Shown here: positions 9,143 to 18,415 of the stretch, in pieces
How positions within the stretch are numbered: position 1 is the stretch's first letter
Layout of the letters: the number at the start of each line of letters is the position of its first letter
Assembly: GCF_028206995.1 (NCBI RefSeq)
Contig: NZ_JAQLFL010000001.1
Coordinates: 62,001-126,000, forward strand
Direction: 5' to 3'
DNA from: Collinsella aerofaciens
GTDB lineage: Bacteria > Actinomycetota > Coriobacteriia > Coriobacteriales > Coriobacteriaceae
DNA: 64,000 bases
Position numbers and translations under genes: made by a program
The notes under the pieces: model-generated
The model's database searches: none
What the model was told of the DNA's origin: nothing
Seen by the model: the letters and a program-made list of their open reading frames with translations, nothing else

Positions 9143-11482
9143 CTATTTTGCCACTTTAGGCTTAAAGGATTTCAGACGCAGCGCATTGCTTACGACGCAC
9201 ACGCTCGACAGGCTCATGGCCGCGGCGCCAAACATCGGCGAGAGTTGCCATCCCGTGAGCGGGAAGAACACGCCCGCGGCGAGCGGAATGCCGATGCCGT
9301 TGTAGAACAGTGCCCAGAACAGGTCCTGCTTGATGTTGCGGATCGTGGCGCGCGACAGCTCGATGGCCCGCGCAACATCCATGAGGTCGCTGCGCATGAG
9401 TACCACGTCGGCGCCCTCCTTGGCGATGTCGGCGCCGGTGCCGATCGCAAGGCCCACGTCGGCGCGCGCCAGGGCGGGGGAGTCGTTGATGCCGTCGCCC
9501 ACCATGGCGACCTTGCTGCCCGCACCCTGCAGTTCGCGCACGTGGCGTTCCTTGTCGGCGGGGAGGACGTCGGCGATGACCTGTTCGCTGCTCAGTCCCA
9601 CGCGGCGGGCGATGGCTTCGGCCGTCACGCGGTTGTCGCCGGTGAGCATACGCACATCGACGCCGAGCTTGCGCAATGCGGCGATGGCAGCAGCGCTCGT
9701 CTCTTTGACCTCGTCGGCCACGGCGATGGTGCCGACAAGCTCACCGTTCTTGGCAAAGAACAGCGGCGTCTTGCCTTCGGCAGCGAACTGCTCGGCAAGA
9801 CCGGCGGGCACCTCCGCGCCCAGCTCGTTCATCAGGCGCACGTTGCCGGCTGCGATGACATTCTGCCCCTCGCGCGCCGTAACGCCTCGTCCAGGCACTG
9901 CGGCAAAGTCCTCGACCATGCGCGCCACGATTCCGCGCGCCTCGCACTCGGCCATAATCGCTTCGGCCAGCGGGTGCTCGCTCGAGCGCTCCAGCGCGGC
10001 GGCTAACTTGAGCAGCGCCTTTTCGCTCATGGCGGGCGAGCCGTCGGCGCGCGCGGCAACCACAATATCGGTCACGGCCGGCTTGCCGCGGGTGACCGTG
10101 CCCGTCTTGTCGAGCACCACGGTGCCCACGCTGCGTAGGTTTTCCAGCGCCTCGGCGCTTTTGAACAGGATGCCCATTTCGGCGCCCTTGCCGGTGCCCA
10201 CCATGATGGCGACGGGCGTGGCCAGGCCGAGTGCGCACGGACAGCTGATCACCAACACCGCCACGGCGGAGGTGAGCGCCTCGTTCACGCTGCCGGTCAG
10301 TGCCATCCACACCGCAAAGGTCACGGCCGAGATTACGAACACCACGGGCACAAACACGCCGGCGACCTTATCGGCCATGCGGGCGATGGGCGCCTTGGTG
10401 GCGTTGGCGTCCTCGACGAGCTGGATGATCTTGGCAAGCGACGTGTCGGAGCCCACGCGCGTGGCGCGGAAGGTAAACGATCCGGTGCGGTTGACCGTGG
10501 CGGCGTTGACGGTGTCGCCGGCGGTCTTTTCCACGGGGATGGACTCGCCGGTGAGCGCACTCTCGTCCACGGCCGACGCGCCCTCGAGTACTACGCCGTC
10601 GACAGGGATAGACTCGCCGGGGCGCACACGCAGGACATGGCCGGGAAGGATGGCGTCGACGTCGACGGTGGACTCGGTGCCGTCCTCGGCCACGACGGTC
10701 GCGGTCTTGGGCGCCAGGTCGATCAGCGCTTCGATGGCGCCGCCGGTTTTGGATTTGCTGCGCGTCTCGAGGTATTTGCCCACGGTGACGAGCGACAGGA
10801 TTGTGCCCGCACTCTCAAAATACAGATTGTCCATGCCCGTCATCATGGCCTCGTGGACCTGTCCGGCGGCCAGTTGGTCGGCCATGATAAACATGGCGTA
10901 GAGCGACCAGGCGATAGACGCGGTGGCGCCGACGGCGATGAGGGCGTCCATGGTGGGCGCGCCATGCGCGAGCGATTTAAAGCCGTTGATGAAGTATGCG
11001 TCGTTGACATAGACGATGGGGATGAGCAGGACGAGCTCAGTGAGGGCGAGCGTCATGCTGTGGGTATGGTCGGTGAAGACGCCGGGCAGCGGCCAGCCAA
11101 GCATGTGCCCCATGTCTATGTAGAACAGCGGGATGAGGAAGATGATCGAGATGATGAGGCGGGTGCGCATGGCGGAGGCGGCGGCCTCCAGCTTTTTGGT
11201 GGGCGACTCCATATGGGCGGCGCCGGACCTGGCTTGCGCACTTCCGCTTTGGACAGCGTCGGTGCCCGTGCTGATGGGCGAGGCTGAGTAGCCCGCGCGG
11301 TCGACAGCGGTGCAGATGTCGTCGGGGGAGACCTGCGCAGGGTCGTAGTCCACCAGCATAGAGCCGGCGAGCAGATTGACCGCGACGCTTTGGACGCCGT
11401 CGAGTTTGCTCACGGCACGGTCCACGTGCGCCTGGCAGGCGGCGCACGTCATGCCGCCCACATCGAATTTATCTTGAGCCAT
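9143..11482 (-). CDS. copA: Cu(I)-translocating P1B-type ATPase
   Basis: 779 aa. Exports Cu(I) from the cytoplasm using ATP. Domain order: N-terminal HMA domain with [12 protein letters not shown] (residues about 9-20), membrane helices, actuator domain with TGES, transmembrane metal site CPC ([12 protein letters not shown], about 417-428), phosphorylation motif DKTGT, nucleotide-binding [10 protein letters not shown], hinge [10 protein letters not shown], and two final helices. All catalytic residues are present. The ATG has AGGAG directly upstream. A CsoR-type operator lies about 60 bp before the start, so this is the first gene of the copA-copZ-csoR operon. Confidence 0.97.
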   Translation of the reverse strand: MAQDKFDVGGMTCAACQAHVDRAVSKLDGVQSVAVNLLAGSMLVDYDPAQVSPDDICTAVDRAGYSASPISTGTDAVQSGSAQARSGAAHMESPTKKLEAAASAMRTRLIISIIFLIPLFYIDMGHMLGWPLPGVFTDHTHSMTLALTELVLLIPIVYVNDAYFINGFKSLAHGAPTMDALIAVGATASIAWSLYAMFIMADQLAAGQVHEAMMTGMDNLYFESAGTILSLVTVGKYLETRSKSKTGGAIEALIDLAPKTATVVAEDGTESTVDVDAILPGHVLRVRPGESIPVDGVVLEGASAVDESALTGESIPVEKTAGDTVNAATVNRTGSFTFRATRVGSDTSLAKIIQLVEDANATKAPIARMADKVAGVFVPVVFVISAVTFAVWMALTGSVNEALTSAVAVLVISCPCALGLATPVAIMVGTGKGAEMGILFKSAEALENLRSVGTVVLDKTGTVTRGKPAVTDIVVAARADGSPAMSEKALLKLAAALERSSEHPLAEAIMAECEARGIVARMVEDFAAVPGRGVTAREGQNVIAAGNVRLMNELGAEVPAGLAEQFAAEGKTPLFFAKNGELVGTIAVADEVKETSAAAIAALRKLGVDVRMLTGDNRVTAEAIARRVGLSSEQVIADVLPADKERHVRELQGAGSKVAMVGDGINDSPALARADVGLAIGTGADIAKEGADVVLMRSDLMDVARAIELSRATIRNIKQDLFWALFYNGIGIPLAAGVFFPLTGWQLSPMFGAAAMSLSSVCVVSNALRLKSFKPKVAK

Positions 11483-11529
11483 GGCTTCTCCTTTCTGTGG
11501 TTCGGTATTGGAATTGTTAACCTGCCGAT

Positions 11530-11560
11530 ACTATACACCCATACCCCCTGGGGGTGTCCA
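11530..11560 (-). promoter_or_regulatory. copA promoter with CsoR operator
   Basis: ATACCCCCTGGGGGTGT (11541-11557) matches the G/C-run palindrome known for CsoR operators (ACCCCC/GGGGGT core). On the minus strand a -35-like TGGACA (11560-11555) and -10 TATAGT (11535-11530) flank it with a 19-bp spacer, so bound CsoR would occlude the promoter. The long spacer is an inference from hexamer choice. Confidence 0.85.
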
Positions 11561-11634
11561 GTACAGAAAGAAATATATGACATTTCGTTACAGATGAGGA
11601 TGGATGGTTGGCCGATGGATCGTCCCAACCAATC

Positions 11635-11691
11635 ATCTCAATCTGTAACATCTAGCAGGGAAAATGACCTCTAACTGTTACAGATTGAGAC
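11635..11691. repeat. 57-bp palindrome (family P57, copy 5)
   Basis: Arms ATCTCAATCTGTAAC / GTTACAGATTGAGAC with a 27-bp centre. It lies between the copA promoter and the 3' end of the kinase gene. A solitary partial arm (CGTTACAGATGAG, near 11586-11598) precedes it. Confidence 0.92.
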
Positions 11692-11733
11692 AATTGCCGG
11701 GGAGGGGTCCCGTCACGGCAAGATGCCCGCTCC

Positions 11734-13818
11734 CTAGATACAGAGCCCGGGGATCACACAGGTTCGTTTGTTTGGCTTTTCCGCAGGCGTTGCGTACGTA
11801 AAGACGTCGCCGTCGTGCCCCACGCGGTTCATATAGAGCGTGCCTTCGCTCTCCGATGTGTCGGGGCTCACCGTGCGCTCCCACCAACAGGTGTCCTTGC
11901 CCTTCCACTGGCGGACCATCGTCTCGTTCGTGGAATACGGGCTCACCTTGAGCTCGCGGAAGAGCTGATACTCCTTGCCCTCGCCGTTGTAGATGTCTGC
12001 CAGGTAGTGATAGTCCTCGGCAAACGAATCGGGCGGTTGTGTACCGCACAGCTCGACCATGGCGGGCAGCCAAAGGGTTGCGGGCAACTCGCTCAGGCAC
12101 GATGCGCTGTTGGCGGCGCCCACATTGTTCGAGACCTTCTTGACCCCTTTAATGAGTGCGCGCAACTCGTTGGGCAGCAGCTTAAGGCCGTCGCCGTTGA
12201 GCCATTCCCGCAGCTCGCAATCTACCCAGCCGGCGCTCGGCGGTTCAGCTGCAGCGTTGCGCTCGGCAATACCCGCGTCGAATATAAACGTCAGCCCGGC
12301 CTTGCCCGTACCGTCCAGAAGCTCATCGTGACGGATGCCCACAAGCTGCGCGCCGACCTCCAGCCCGTTGGTGAGTTTCACGCGCTTGGTACACGGATAG
12401 GGGATATGCCCGTTGTCATCGAGCAGATGATAGCGCTTGGCAATCTCGCGTGCCTCGCTACGGGTCTCGGCGGCCTTAATCTTGAGCGAGATCTCCTGCA
12501 GCTGATCCCAAGTGTAGTCGTCAAGCGCACCGCGGATGCCGTCCAGGTAGTCGGGGATGCCAAAGCCATGGGTCGCCGCCCCAATGACGCTGAGCCCCGC
12601 AACGACTGCAACGACGCCACCGATAATAAAGCGGCGGCGGGTCATGGCATCGTGCCGGGCCTGCTCCAGGATCTCTCGCGCGCGCTCGCCGGCGACGTCG
12701 ACCTTAAGGTGCGTACCGGAGTCGATGTCGATTGCGGCGTCATTGCCCGCGCCTTCGCGGCCCTCGGATTCGGCATCGGTGAGGTATGCCGAGAGCACCT
12801 CGAGCATCTGCTGCTCGGTGGGACGATCGCACTGCTCGACTGAGAGACCCTTCATGATGATTTGGACGAGCGCTTCATCGCCCTCGCAGCGCGGCTCGAG
12901 CGGCGCCGGCTTGGTCTTGGTCTTTACGAGATAGAACGAGCCGGTTGCAGCGGCGTCCGTCGACTCAAAGTCAAACGGTTTGCGACCGCTGTAGAGCTGG
13001 TACAGAATGCTCGAAAGCGCGTAGACATCGATTGCCGGCGAACGGCGAAGGGCCGCGATGCCTTCGATATCCTGCGTGAGCATCTCGGGCGCGGCGTATG
13101 CGGGCGTGGCAAAGCGCCAGATGTCGGCGCGCCGGGTGATCGTGTCGTCGCCGAGAGCCATGGTCGCGGAGCCCATGTCGATGAGGCAGGGGTCAAAGGA
13201 ACAATCGGCAATCTGCTGCTCGAGCGTTCGGCTGGTGGTGCGGAACATGATATTGGCAGGCGACAGGTCGCGATGGACGACCGGATTCACAAGGCCTTGG
13301 GTCATCAAGAGCGCACGAAGCACGGCGTTTCCGACGGCGGCGACCATCTGGGTGGTCAGCCCGCCCGAGGCGTCGTGAGGAAGCAGGGGCAGCGCCTGCT
13401 TGAGTGAGGTGCCCTCGACCCACTCCATGAGGATGAGCGGGTCATCCTCGCACGATCCGTAGCCGTAGACGCGCGGAAATCCGCGCAGGTGCGAGACGGT
13501 ACACAGATGACGGTACTCCTCGAACAGCGCAGCGGTGTTGGCCAGGTGCGCTGCCGATTGCTCGGCGGAACGGTCGGGGGCTTGGCCGGAAAGGATGGCG
13601 TTGTCCTTGAGCAGCTTGACGGCAAAGACCTCGCCGCTTGTGTTGGTCGCGCGAAGCACGTGCCCGATATTGCCGTTGTTGCGGTGGTCCGTCTGGAGAA
13701 TAAGCGTCATAAACCGACGCTTGGCGTCGTCCTCGGCGCTGGGGTCGACCGCCACGGCGGTGTCGAACGTGTCAAGACGGATGAGTTTGTCGCCATAGGC
13801 GCTATCGGTAGTATCCAT
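11734..13818 (-). CDS. Membrane-anchored Ser/Thr protein kinase with extracellular DUF6273-like domain
   Basis: 694 aa from ATG 13818 (AAAGGAA upstream). The cytosolic N-terminal kinase domain shows a glycine loop (GNIGHVLRATN), catalytic Lys in VFAVKLLKD, HRDLSPANIMF, and a DMG in place of DFG (LIDMGSA), then AAPEML. One membrane helix follows near residues 388-412 (RRRFIIGGVVAVVAGLSVIG). The outer part of about 280 residues resembles DUF6273, with a WLN segment (ELREWLNGDG) and a closing region CWWERTVSPDTSES. A sensor role is plausible. The FHA gene upstream on the same strand is a likely phospho-threonine partner. The locus is bracketed by P57 palindromes. Confidence 0.9.
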   Translation of the reverse strand: MDTTDSAYGDKLIRLDTFDTAVAVDPSAEDDAKRRFMTLILQTDHRNNGNIGHVLRATNTSGEVFAVKLLKDNAILSGQAPDRSAEQSAAHLANTAALFEEYRHLCTVSHLRGFPRVYGYGSCEDDPLILMEWVEGTSLKQALPLLPHDASGGLTTQMVAAVGNAVLRALLMTQGLVNPVVHRDLSPANIMFRTTSRTLEQQIADCSFDPCLIDMGSATMALGDDTITRRADIWRFATPAYAAPEMLTQDIEGIAALRRSPAIDVYALSSILYQLYSGRKPFDFESTDAAATGSFYLVKTKTKPAPLEPRCEGDEALVQIIMKGLSVEQCDRPTEQQMLEVLSAYLTDAESEGREGAGNDAAIDIDSGTHLKVDVAGERAREILEQARHDAMTRRRFIIGGVVAVVAGLSVIGAATHGFGIPDYLDGIRGALDDYTWDQLQEISLKIKAAETRSEAREIAKRYHLLDDNGHIPYPCTKRVKLTNGLEVGAQLVGIRHDELLDGTGKAGLTFIFDAGIAERNAAAEPPSAGWVDCELREWLNGDGLKLLPNELRALIKGVKKVSNNVGAANSASCLSELPATLWLPAMVELCGTQPPDSFAEDYHYLADIYNGEGKEYQLFRELKVSPYSTNETMVRQWKGKDTCWWERTVSPDTSESEGTLYMNRVGHDGDVFTYATPAEKPNKRTCVIPGLCI

Positions 13819-13850
13819 GGCGTTCCTTTGTCTGGCATGGGTTGCCGTGC

Positions 13851-13911
13851 GTATACGTGAGCAGTGCGGATATCGGTAAAGTACCATGATAGCCGCACTG
13901 CTCACGTATAC
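13851..13911. repeat. Perfect 19-bp inverted repeat upstream of the kinase gene
   Basis: GTATACGTGAGCAGTGCGG (13851-13869) and its exact complement (13893-13911) around a 23-bp centre. It begins 33 bp before the kinase start codon. It could be a cruciform, an operator or an mRNA leader stem. No T-run follows on the minus strand, so it is not an ordinary terminator. Confidence 0.9.
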
Positions 13912-13948
13912 CGCTGAGTATTGTCGTTTACGACGCAGAAGGTAGAAG

Positions 13949-13989
13949 ACGAAAGACGGACGGCGACCGTCTTCCGATCGCCGTCCGCG
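13949..13989 (-). terminator. Stem-loop just after the FHA gene
   Basis: On the minus strand GGACGGCGA and TCGCCGTCC pair immediately after the FHA stop codon, followed by the pyrimidine-rich CTTTCGTCTTC. The T-tract is interrupted, so it may only partly separate the FHA gene from the kinase gene. Confidence 0.55.
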
Positions 13990-14952
13990 CTAGTCCACAA
14001 TGACAAGGAATGTCGTGTAGAGACCCAGATGGAGCCTGTCGCTGTTGGCGATTTCCACGGGGGGATAGACTTTGCCGGGCTCGCGTTGGTCGCGCGGCGG
14101 CTCAATCACAATATCGCCGTCGCCCGCGCCCGATTCGAGCACTGTGCCGTTGGTCGATCCAAGGCCCTGGGCGTACCAGTGCTCACCCTCGAGCCAAATA
14201 CGAAGATGCTCGCGCGAGGCGTCGGCGCCTACATCGGTGATGCTGGGCGAGGTTTTGGGCAAAGAACCAATCACGGTGCCGCGCGGATCGCGTGTGAGGG
14301 GATGGATTTGCATGTCGGCGCAGTTGTCGGCATGGGTTCTGAGCAGACCGAGGTTGGGGGCGACGGTGCGCGGCTGCTCCAGGCTGCTCATAAAGCCACG
14401 TCCGACGGTAGTTTCGGTGGTGCCAAAGTGCCCGCCCGTCTTGCTGTCGCAAAAGCGCTCGACGGTGGCCACGCCCTGAACGGGATCGGCGAGCGCCCCC
14501 GTTGCCACAAAGAGCATAAGGTAAAGCGTGCTTTTCTCGCGCACGGCATTGCCGTCAAAGTTGTCGATGCGATTGAGGGCATTTGCATATAGGCGGCTGT
14601 CCAGCTTGTAGCTGGCGAGAGCCGACATCATTTCGTTGGCGGCCGGACCGCGATAGTGCTCGGCGATTGCCCGATAGGCGGACTCGCCGCCGCCGAGCTT
14701 GCTGCAGATTGCCGCGGAAAGGTTGAGCGTGGTGACGGTAAAGTCGCTGTAGATGGCGGGCGCGCACTGGTCAGGCTTGCGATGGACGATGTAACGGGTG
14801 AGATACGAGCGGTTGGAAGAGCATTTCTCGAGCAGGGTACTGCCGAGATAAGAGTTTCCATTGATGAGCATTCGGGCGATCTCGAGATGTTTAAGACCGC
14901 CGAACGAGCGAATATCGTTATAGAGGACCGAGCAAGGCGTCTCTGCTGCCAC
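13990..14952 (-). CDS. FHA-domain protein (predicted phospho-threonine reader)
   Basis: About 320 aa from GTG 14952, which has a strong AAAGGAGG box; the frame runs 10 codons further to a TTG without a site. The N-terminal 200 residues are not recognised. The C-terminal third is a forkhead-associated domain: GTVIGSLPKTSPSI, DASREHLRIWLEG and GLGSTNGT carry the usual Arg, Ser/His and Asn contacts for phospho-threonine. No membrane segment is seen. It is followed by a membrane Ser/Thr kinase 171 bp downstream on the same strand, which argues for a signalling pair. A good TATAAT box occurs on the minus strand at 15060-15065. Confidence 0.87.
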   Translation of the reverse strand: MAAETPCSVLYNDIRSFGGLKHLEIARMLINGNSYLGSTLLEKCSSNRSYLTRYIVHRKPDQCAPAIYSDFTVTTLNLSAAICSKLGGGESAYRAIAEHYRGPAANEMMSALASYKLDSRLYANALNRIDNFDGNAVREKSTLYLMLFVATGALADPVQGVATVERFCDSKTGGHFGTTETTVGRGFMSSLEQPRTVAPNLGLLRTHADNCADMQIHPLTRDPRGTVIGSLPKTSPSITDVGADASREHLRIWLEGEHWYAQGLGSTNGTVLESGAGDGDIVIEPPRDQREPGKVYPPVEIANSDRLHLGLYTTFLVIVD

Positions 14953-15059
14953 GGATACCTCCTTTGATTGCTTCCTAGCCAATATGGCGATAGGAATTAA
15001 TGGCTCCCGGTGGGCGACGTATTAAATGGCTGCGCAATATACAGCGTAACCAAAGCAAC

Positions 15060-15065
15060 ATTATA
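15060..15065 (-). promoter_or_regulatory. Possible -10 box for the FHA gene
   Basis: TATAAT on the minus strand, about 110 bp before the chosen GTG start. The -35 region 17 bp upstream (CCTGCA) is weak, so only the -10 is convincing. Confidence 0.4.
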
Positions 15066-15131
15066 GGCCACATGTTCGAAATTGCAGGAAGACTGAGAGA
15101 TTTGGTTTGGACTGGACGGAAATCCCCCTCT

Positions 15132-15269
15132 GTCTTGATCTATAACAATTAGGACCGATTTTACTCGGTAACTGTTACAGATTGAGACGTTTGTGAACCG
15201 TGTCGACCGTTTGTCTCGATCTGTAACACGTAGAGGAAGATTTGCCCTGTAGATGTTACAGATTGAGAC
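15132..15269. repeat. Pair of 57-bp palindromes (family P57, copies 6 and 7)
   Basis: Copy 6 spans 15132-15188 (GTCTTGATCTATAAC / GTTACAGATTGAGAC) and copy 7 spans 15213-15269 (GTCTCGATCTGTAAC / GTTACAGATTGAGAC). Both are 57 bp and lie 24 bp apart, the same geometry as the pairs at 4826 and 6068. The rest of the 600-bp gap 14953-15551 shows only a possible TATACT box at 15347-15352 that could serve the helicase gene. Confidence 0.92.
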
Positions 15270-15551
15270 AATCGGCCGGGCCCACCTCGAGCCCGCCCCG
15301 TTCGCTTCGTCATCTGTGGTTTACGTGGGGGCATGCGATGCACGGGTATACTAACCAGCGGCGAATCTGCTCCATCGCTTAGAGCTGCTGCGTCTGGACG
15401 GCGCGTGATAGGGCTGCCAAAGCGATCGCCAGCGTGCTGAGCAACGTCCTCTCTGTGCGCACCCGTTTTTGTATGTATTAGCGCACTACCAAGCACGCCC
15501 GCGCGGCCGCATGCCGTGCCCATTGCGCGTGCAGATAAGGAACAACAACAT

Positions 15552-17795
15552 ATGCGTAATTCTGTATCTGACGTCACCGACGCCGAGATCCTGGACGAGG
15601 CCCGCGAGGCCATGACCCAGGCTGCCTTCGATGCCGCCGATGAGGCCAATGCTGCCCAGGCCGTCGAGTCCGCTACCGAGAGCCTGCCCGCCTTTGACGA
15701 GCTGGGACTTTCGGACGAGATGCTTCGTGCTATCGAGAACCTGGGCTACACGGCGCCAACGCCTGTTCAGGCCGGCTCCATCCCCGTGGTGCTCGAGGGC
15801 CGTGACCTGCTTGCCGCCGCTCAGACCGGCACCGGCAAGACGGCTGCCTTTTTGCTGCCGACCATGAACAATCTGGAGCACATCGCTTCTCCCAAACCCG
15901 TGCGCGAGCGCGGCGGCCGCAACCGCCGTCGCGGTGTTAAAAAGCCCGAGGGCAACGGCCGCGGCCCCGTGATGCTCGTCATCACCCCTACGCGCGAGCT
16001 TGCCCAGCAGATCGACGAGGTCGCAAGCAAAATCGCTGACGTCACCGGCCATGTTGCCGTGACCGTCGTGGGCGGCGTGAGCTACAAGCCGCAGACCGCG
16101 GCACTTAAGTACGGCTGCGACATCCTGGTCGCAACGCCGGGCCGTCTGGTCGATCTGATCGAGCAGGGTGCCTGCCACCTGGGCGAGGTCAAAGTGCTGG
16201 TACTCGACGAGGCCGACCGCATGCTCGATATGGGCTTTTTGCCCGCCGTCCGCCGCATTGTGCGCGAGACGCCGGCCGAGCGCCAGACGCTGCTGTTCTC
16301 GGCGACCCTCGACGAGGAGGCCGTGGGCGAGATCACCGATCTAGTGAGCGACCCGGCCCGCGTGGAGATCGCGCCCGCTACGTCGACCGCCGACACCGTC
16401 GACCAGTTTGTATTCCCGGTGTCCATCGAGGCCAAGAACAACCTGCTGCCCGAGTTCCTCAAGAAGGAGGGCCCGGAGCGCACTATCGTCTTCATGCGCA
16501 CCAAGCACCGCGCCGACAGCTGCTGCCGTCGTCTGGAGCGTAAGGGCATCAAGGCCGCCGCGATTCACGGCAACCGCAGCCAGGCCCAGCGCGAGCGTGC
16601 CCTTTCGGCCTTCCGCGACGGTACCGTCGACGTGCTGGTGGCAACCGATGTTCTCGCCCGCGGCATCGACATTAGCGACGTGCGCTACGTCGTGAACTTT
16701 GACGTGCCGGCCGAGCCGACCGACTACATCCACCGTATTGGCCGTACGGGCCGTGCCGGTGAGCTGGGCTGGGCCATCACGTTTGTGACCGAGCAGGACG
16801 TCGACGAGTTCTACGAGATCGAGAAGCTCATGGACAAGACGGCCGATATTTACGAAGCCGGCGACCTGCACGTGGGTCCCAACCCGCCCGCCGTTGACCC
16901 CGAGCGCGATCCTGCCGCCTTTAAGGTGAAGAAGAAGACCAAGCGCGGCAAGTCCAAGAGCAAGAAGAAGCTTGAGCAGGCGCGTCGCGACGGCAAACGC
17001 AACGGCGATGACTACGGCGATGTGGCCGGTCGTTCCAACCGCGGTCGCGACGAGCGTCGCGGCGATGGCGAGCGTCCGAGCCGTCCCAAGCGCGGCGGCA
17101 AGACCCGCGTGCGCGAAGGCGTTCAGGCTCGCGTGGACGAGGCTGTTGAGAGCGTGGCCCGCGAGGTGGCTGCCGAGGAGCGCGGCGGTGCTGTCGAGCA
17201 GGCCCCGCGTGGCAACCGTGCCGAGCGTCGTGCCAAGCAGTTCCAGGGCGAGGCACATCGCCGCCGCCGCGAGGACGAGGATCGCGGTGGCCGTCGTCGT
17301 GTCGAGCGCGAGGACGAGGGCCGCGGTTCGCGCGGTGGCAAGCGCGGTTCGGGCGACCGCCGTCGTTCCGGTCGTGATGACGAGCGCGGCGGCCGTGACG
17401 AGCGTCGCGGCGGCGAGGGTCGTGGTGAGCGTGCTGCCCGTGGCGGTGAGTCCCGTGGCGGCAAGCGCTTTGAAGAGCGCGGTAGCCGCGGCGGCGAGCG
17501 TCGCGAGGGTGCTCGCGGCAATGGCGGCCGCGGCGGCGCTGGTCGTTCTAACGAGTTGCGCGACCGTCGTGATCCGCGTGCCAGCCGCGATCGTCGCGAT
17601 GACTGGCGCAACTACGACGATACCCGCGAAGAGCGTCGCGGCGGCTACCGTGGTGGTCGCGGCGGCAACCAGGCCGGTTCCCGTGGCGGCCGCGCCGGCG
17701 GTCGCGATAACCGCGGCAGCTATGGCAACAGCCGTGGCGGCAAGCGTGGTAGCAGCTCCCGTCGTCCCGGTGACGGCGGCGGCAAGCGCAAGTAA
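15552..17795 (+). CDS. DEAD-box RNA helicase with long Arg/Gly/Asp/Glu-rich tail
   Basis: 747 aa from ATG 15552 (AAGGAA upstream; an ATG 12 codons earlier lacks a site). ATP-dependent RNA unwinding. Motifs in order: Q-motif (YTAPTPVQAGSIP), Walker A AQTGTGKT, PTRELAQQ, TPGRLVDL, DEAD (VLDEADRMLD), SAT, IVFMRTKHRADSC, TDVLARGIDI and HRIGRTGRAG. The core ends near residue 390. A Lys-rich stretch (KKKTKRGKSKSKKKLEQ) leads into a tail of about 300 residues made almost wholly of Arg, Gly, Asp, Glu and Ser. Such tails bind RNA and are often disordered. Closest to the RhlE/CsdA group; I do not assign one name. Confidence 0.94.
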   Translation: MRNSVSDVTDAEILDEAREAMTQAAFDAADEANAAQAVESATESLPAFDELGLSDEMLRAIENLGYTAPTPVQAGSIPVVLEGRDLLAAAQTGTGKTAAFLLPTMNNLEHIASPKPVRERGGRNRRRGVKKPEGNGRGPVMLVITPTRELAQQIDEVASKIADVTGHVAVTVVGGVSYKPQTAALKYGCDILVATPGRLVDLIEQGACHLGEVKVLVLDEADRMLDMGFLPAVRRIVRETPAERQTLLFSATLDEEAVGEITDLVSDPARVEIAPATSTADTVDQFVFPVSIEAKNNLLPEFLKKEGPERTIVFMRTKHRADSCCRRLERKGIKAAAIHGNRSQAQRERALSAFRDGTVDVLVATDVLARGIDISDVRYVVNFDVPAEPTDYIHRIGRTGRAGELGWAITFVTEQDVDEFYEIEKLMDKTADIYEAGDLHVGPNPPAVDPERDPAAFKVKKKTKRGKSKSKKKLEQARRDGKRNGDDYGDVAGRSNRGRDERRGDGERPSRPKRGGKTRVREGVQARVDEAVESVAREVAAEERGGAVEQAPRGNRAERRAKQFQGEAHRRRREDEDRGGRRRVEREDEGRGSRGGKRGSGDRRRSGRDDERGGRDERRGGEGRGERAARGGESRGGKRFEERGSRGGERREGARGNGGRGGAGRSNELRDRRDPRASRDRRDDWRNYDDTREERRGGYRGGRGGNQAGSRGGRAGGRDNRGSYGNSRGGKRGSSSRRPGDGGGKRK

Positions 17796-17827
17796 CATAC
17801 GCATCGCCCGCTAGAGCGAGGTGAACC

Positions 17828-17863
17828 AAGGGTCCCGAGCAACTACGCTCGGGGCCCTTTTTG
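17828..17863 (+). terminator. Intrinsic terminator of the RNA helicase gene
   Basis: Stem GGGTCCCGAGC / GCTCGGGGCCC followed by TTTTT. Confidence 0.9.
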
Positions 17864-17971
17864 CTTGTCGTATCCGATCGCTAGTTCAAATGTGATTTCC
17901 TCGGGAATGCATCTAGAGGATGCCGTGGACCTGTTTTCTGCCATGCGGCAATGGGTCCCATGGGGTGCGCC

Positions 17972-18203
17972 GTGCATTTTTTGGAGTATTCTGCAGTTCG
18001 AGTTGTCTGCATATGATCCGACGTCGCCAACGGTGGCCTTCGGATATCCCTGGCGAGCGTTCTGAGTCAGATTTCGCCGTTTTCCGGAGCAGGGGCGCGT
18101 ATTTTCGCCATGTCGGGACTTAGAATGATACGGCGCCCTACAGTTTTGCCCACCCGCGGCGGTGCTAGCGTGGTCACGTTGCAGAATACTCCGTTTTTTG
18201 CAC
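17972..18203. repeat. 232-bp element A with inverted ends
   Basis: The ends are GTGCATTTTTTGGAGTATTC-TGCA (17972-17995) and its inverted relative at 18180-18203; 18 of 24 positions match. A second copy with the same ends (element B, 234 bp) lies at 31582-31815. The insides differ. Sequence just past the right end is also partly conserved (GGCCAGGATGGGG versus GGTCCAAGGTGGGG, then a TTTATGCAA stretch). It occupies most of the 550-bp gap before the flavodoxin-ferredoxin gene and contains no credible gene. No target-site duplication is visible. Confidence 0.7.
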
Positions 18204-18415
18204 GGGCCAGGATGGGGTACCTCAGGAGAACACAGCGGTATTCCGTAAATATATACAATCTGTACCATAATTTATGCAAAATGAAGAGGCAGACAGCGTA
18301 GGGTGGGTGCATTGGGGTGCTTGGTGCATTAAAACGGGGACCCCACGTGCCGTATACTCTGGCTGGATGTGAAAACGGCTTGACGCGTTGCTGAGCGTAG
18401 GGGGAGGGTGTCTAG

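Noticed and set aside
4826-15269. CRISPR array
   Set aside because: The repeated arms alternate in orientation, occur in pairs at distant sites and are not direct repeats with a cas locus.
17958-18320. Small frames inside element A
   Set aside because: They follow the palindromic ends on both strands and lack ribosome binding sites and any domain.
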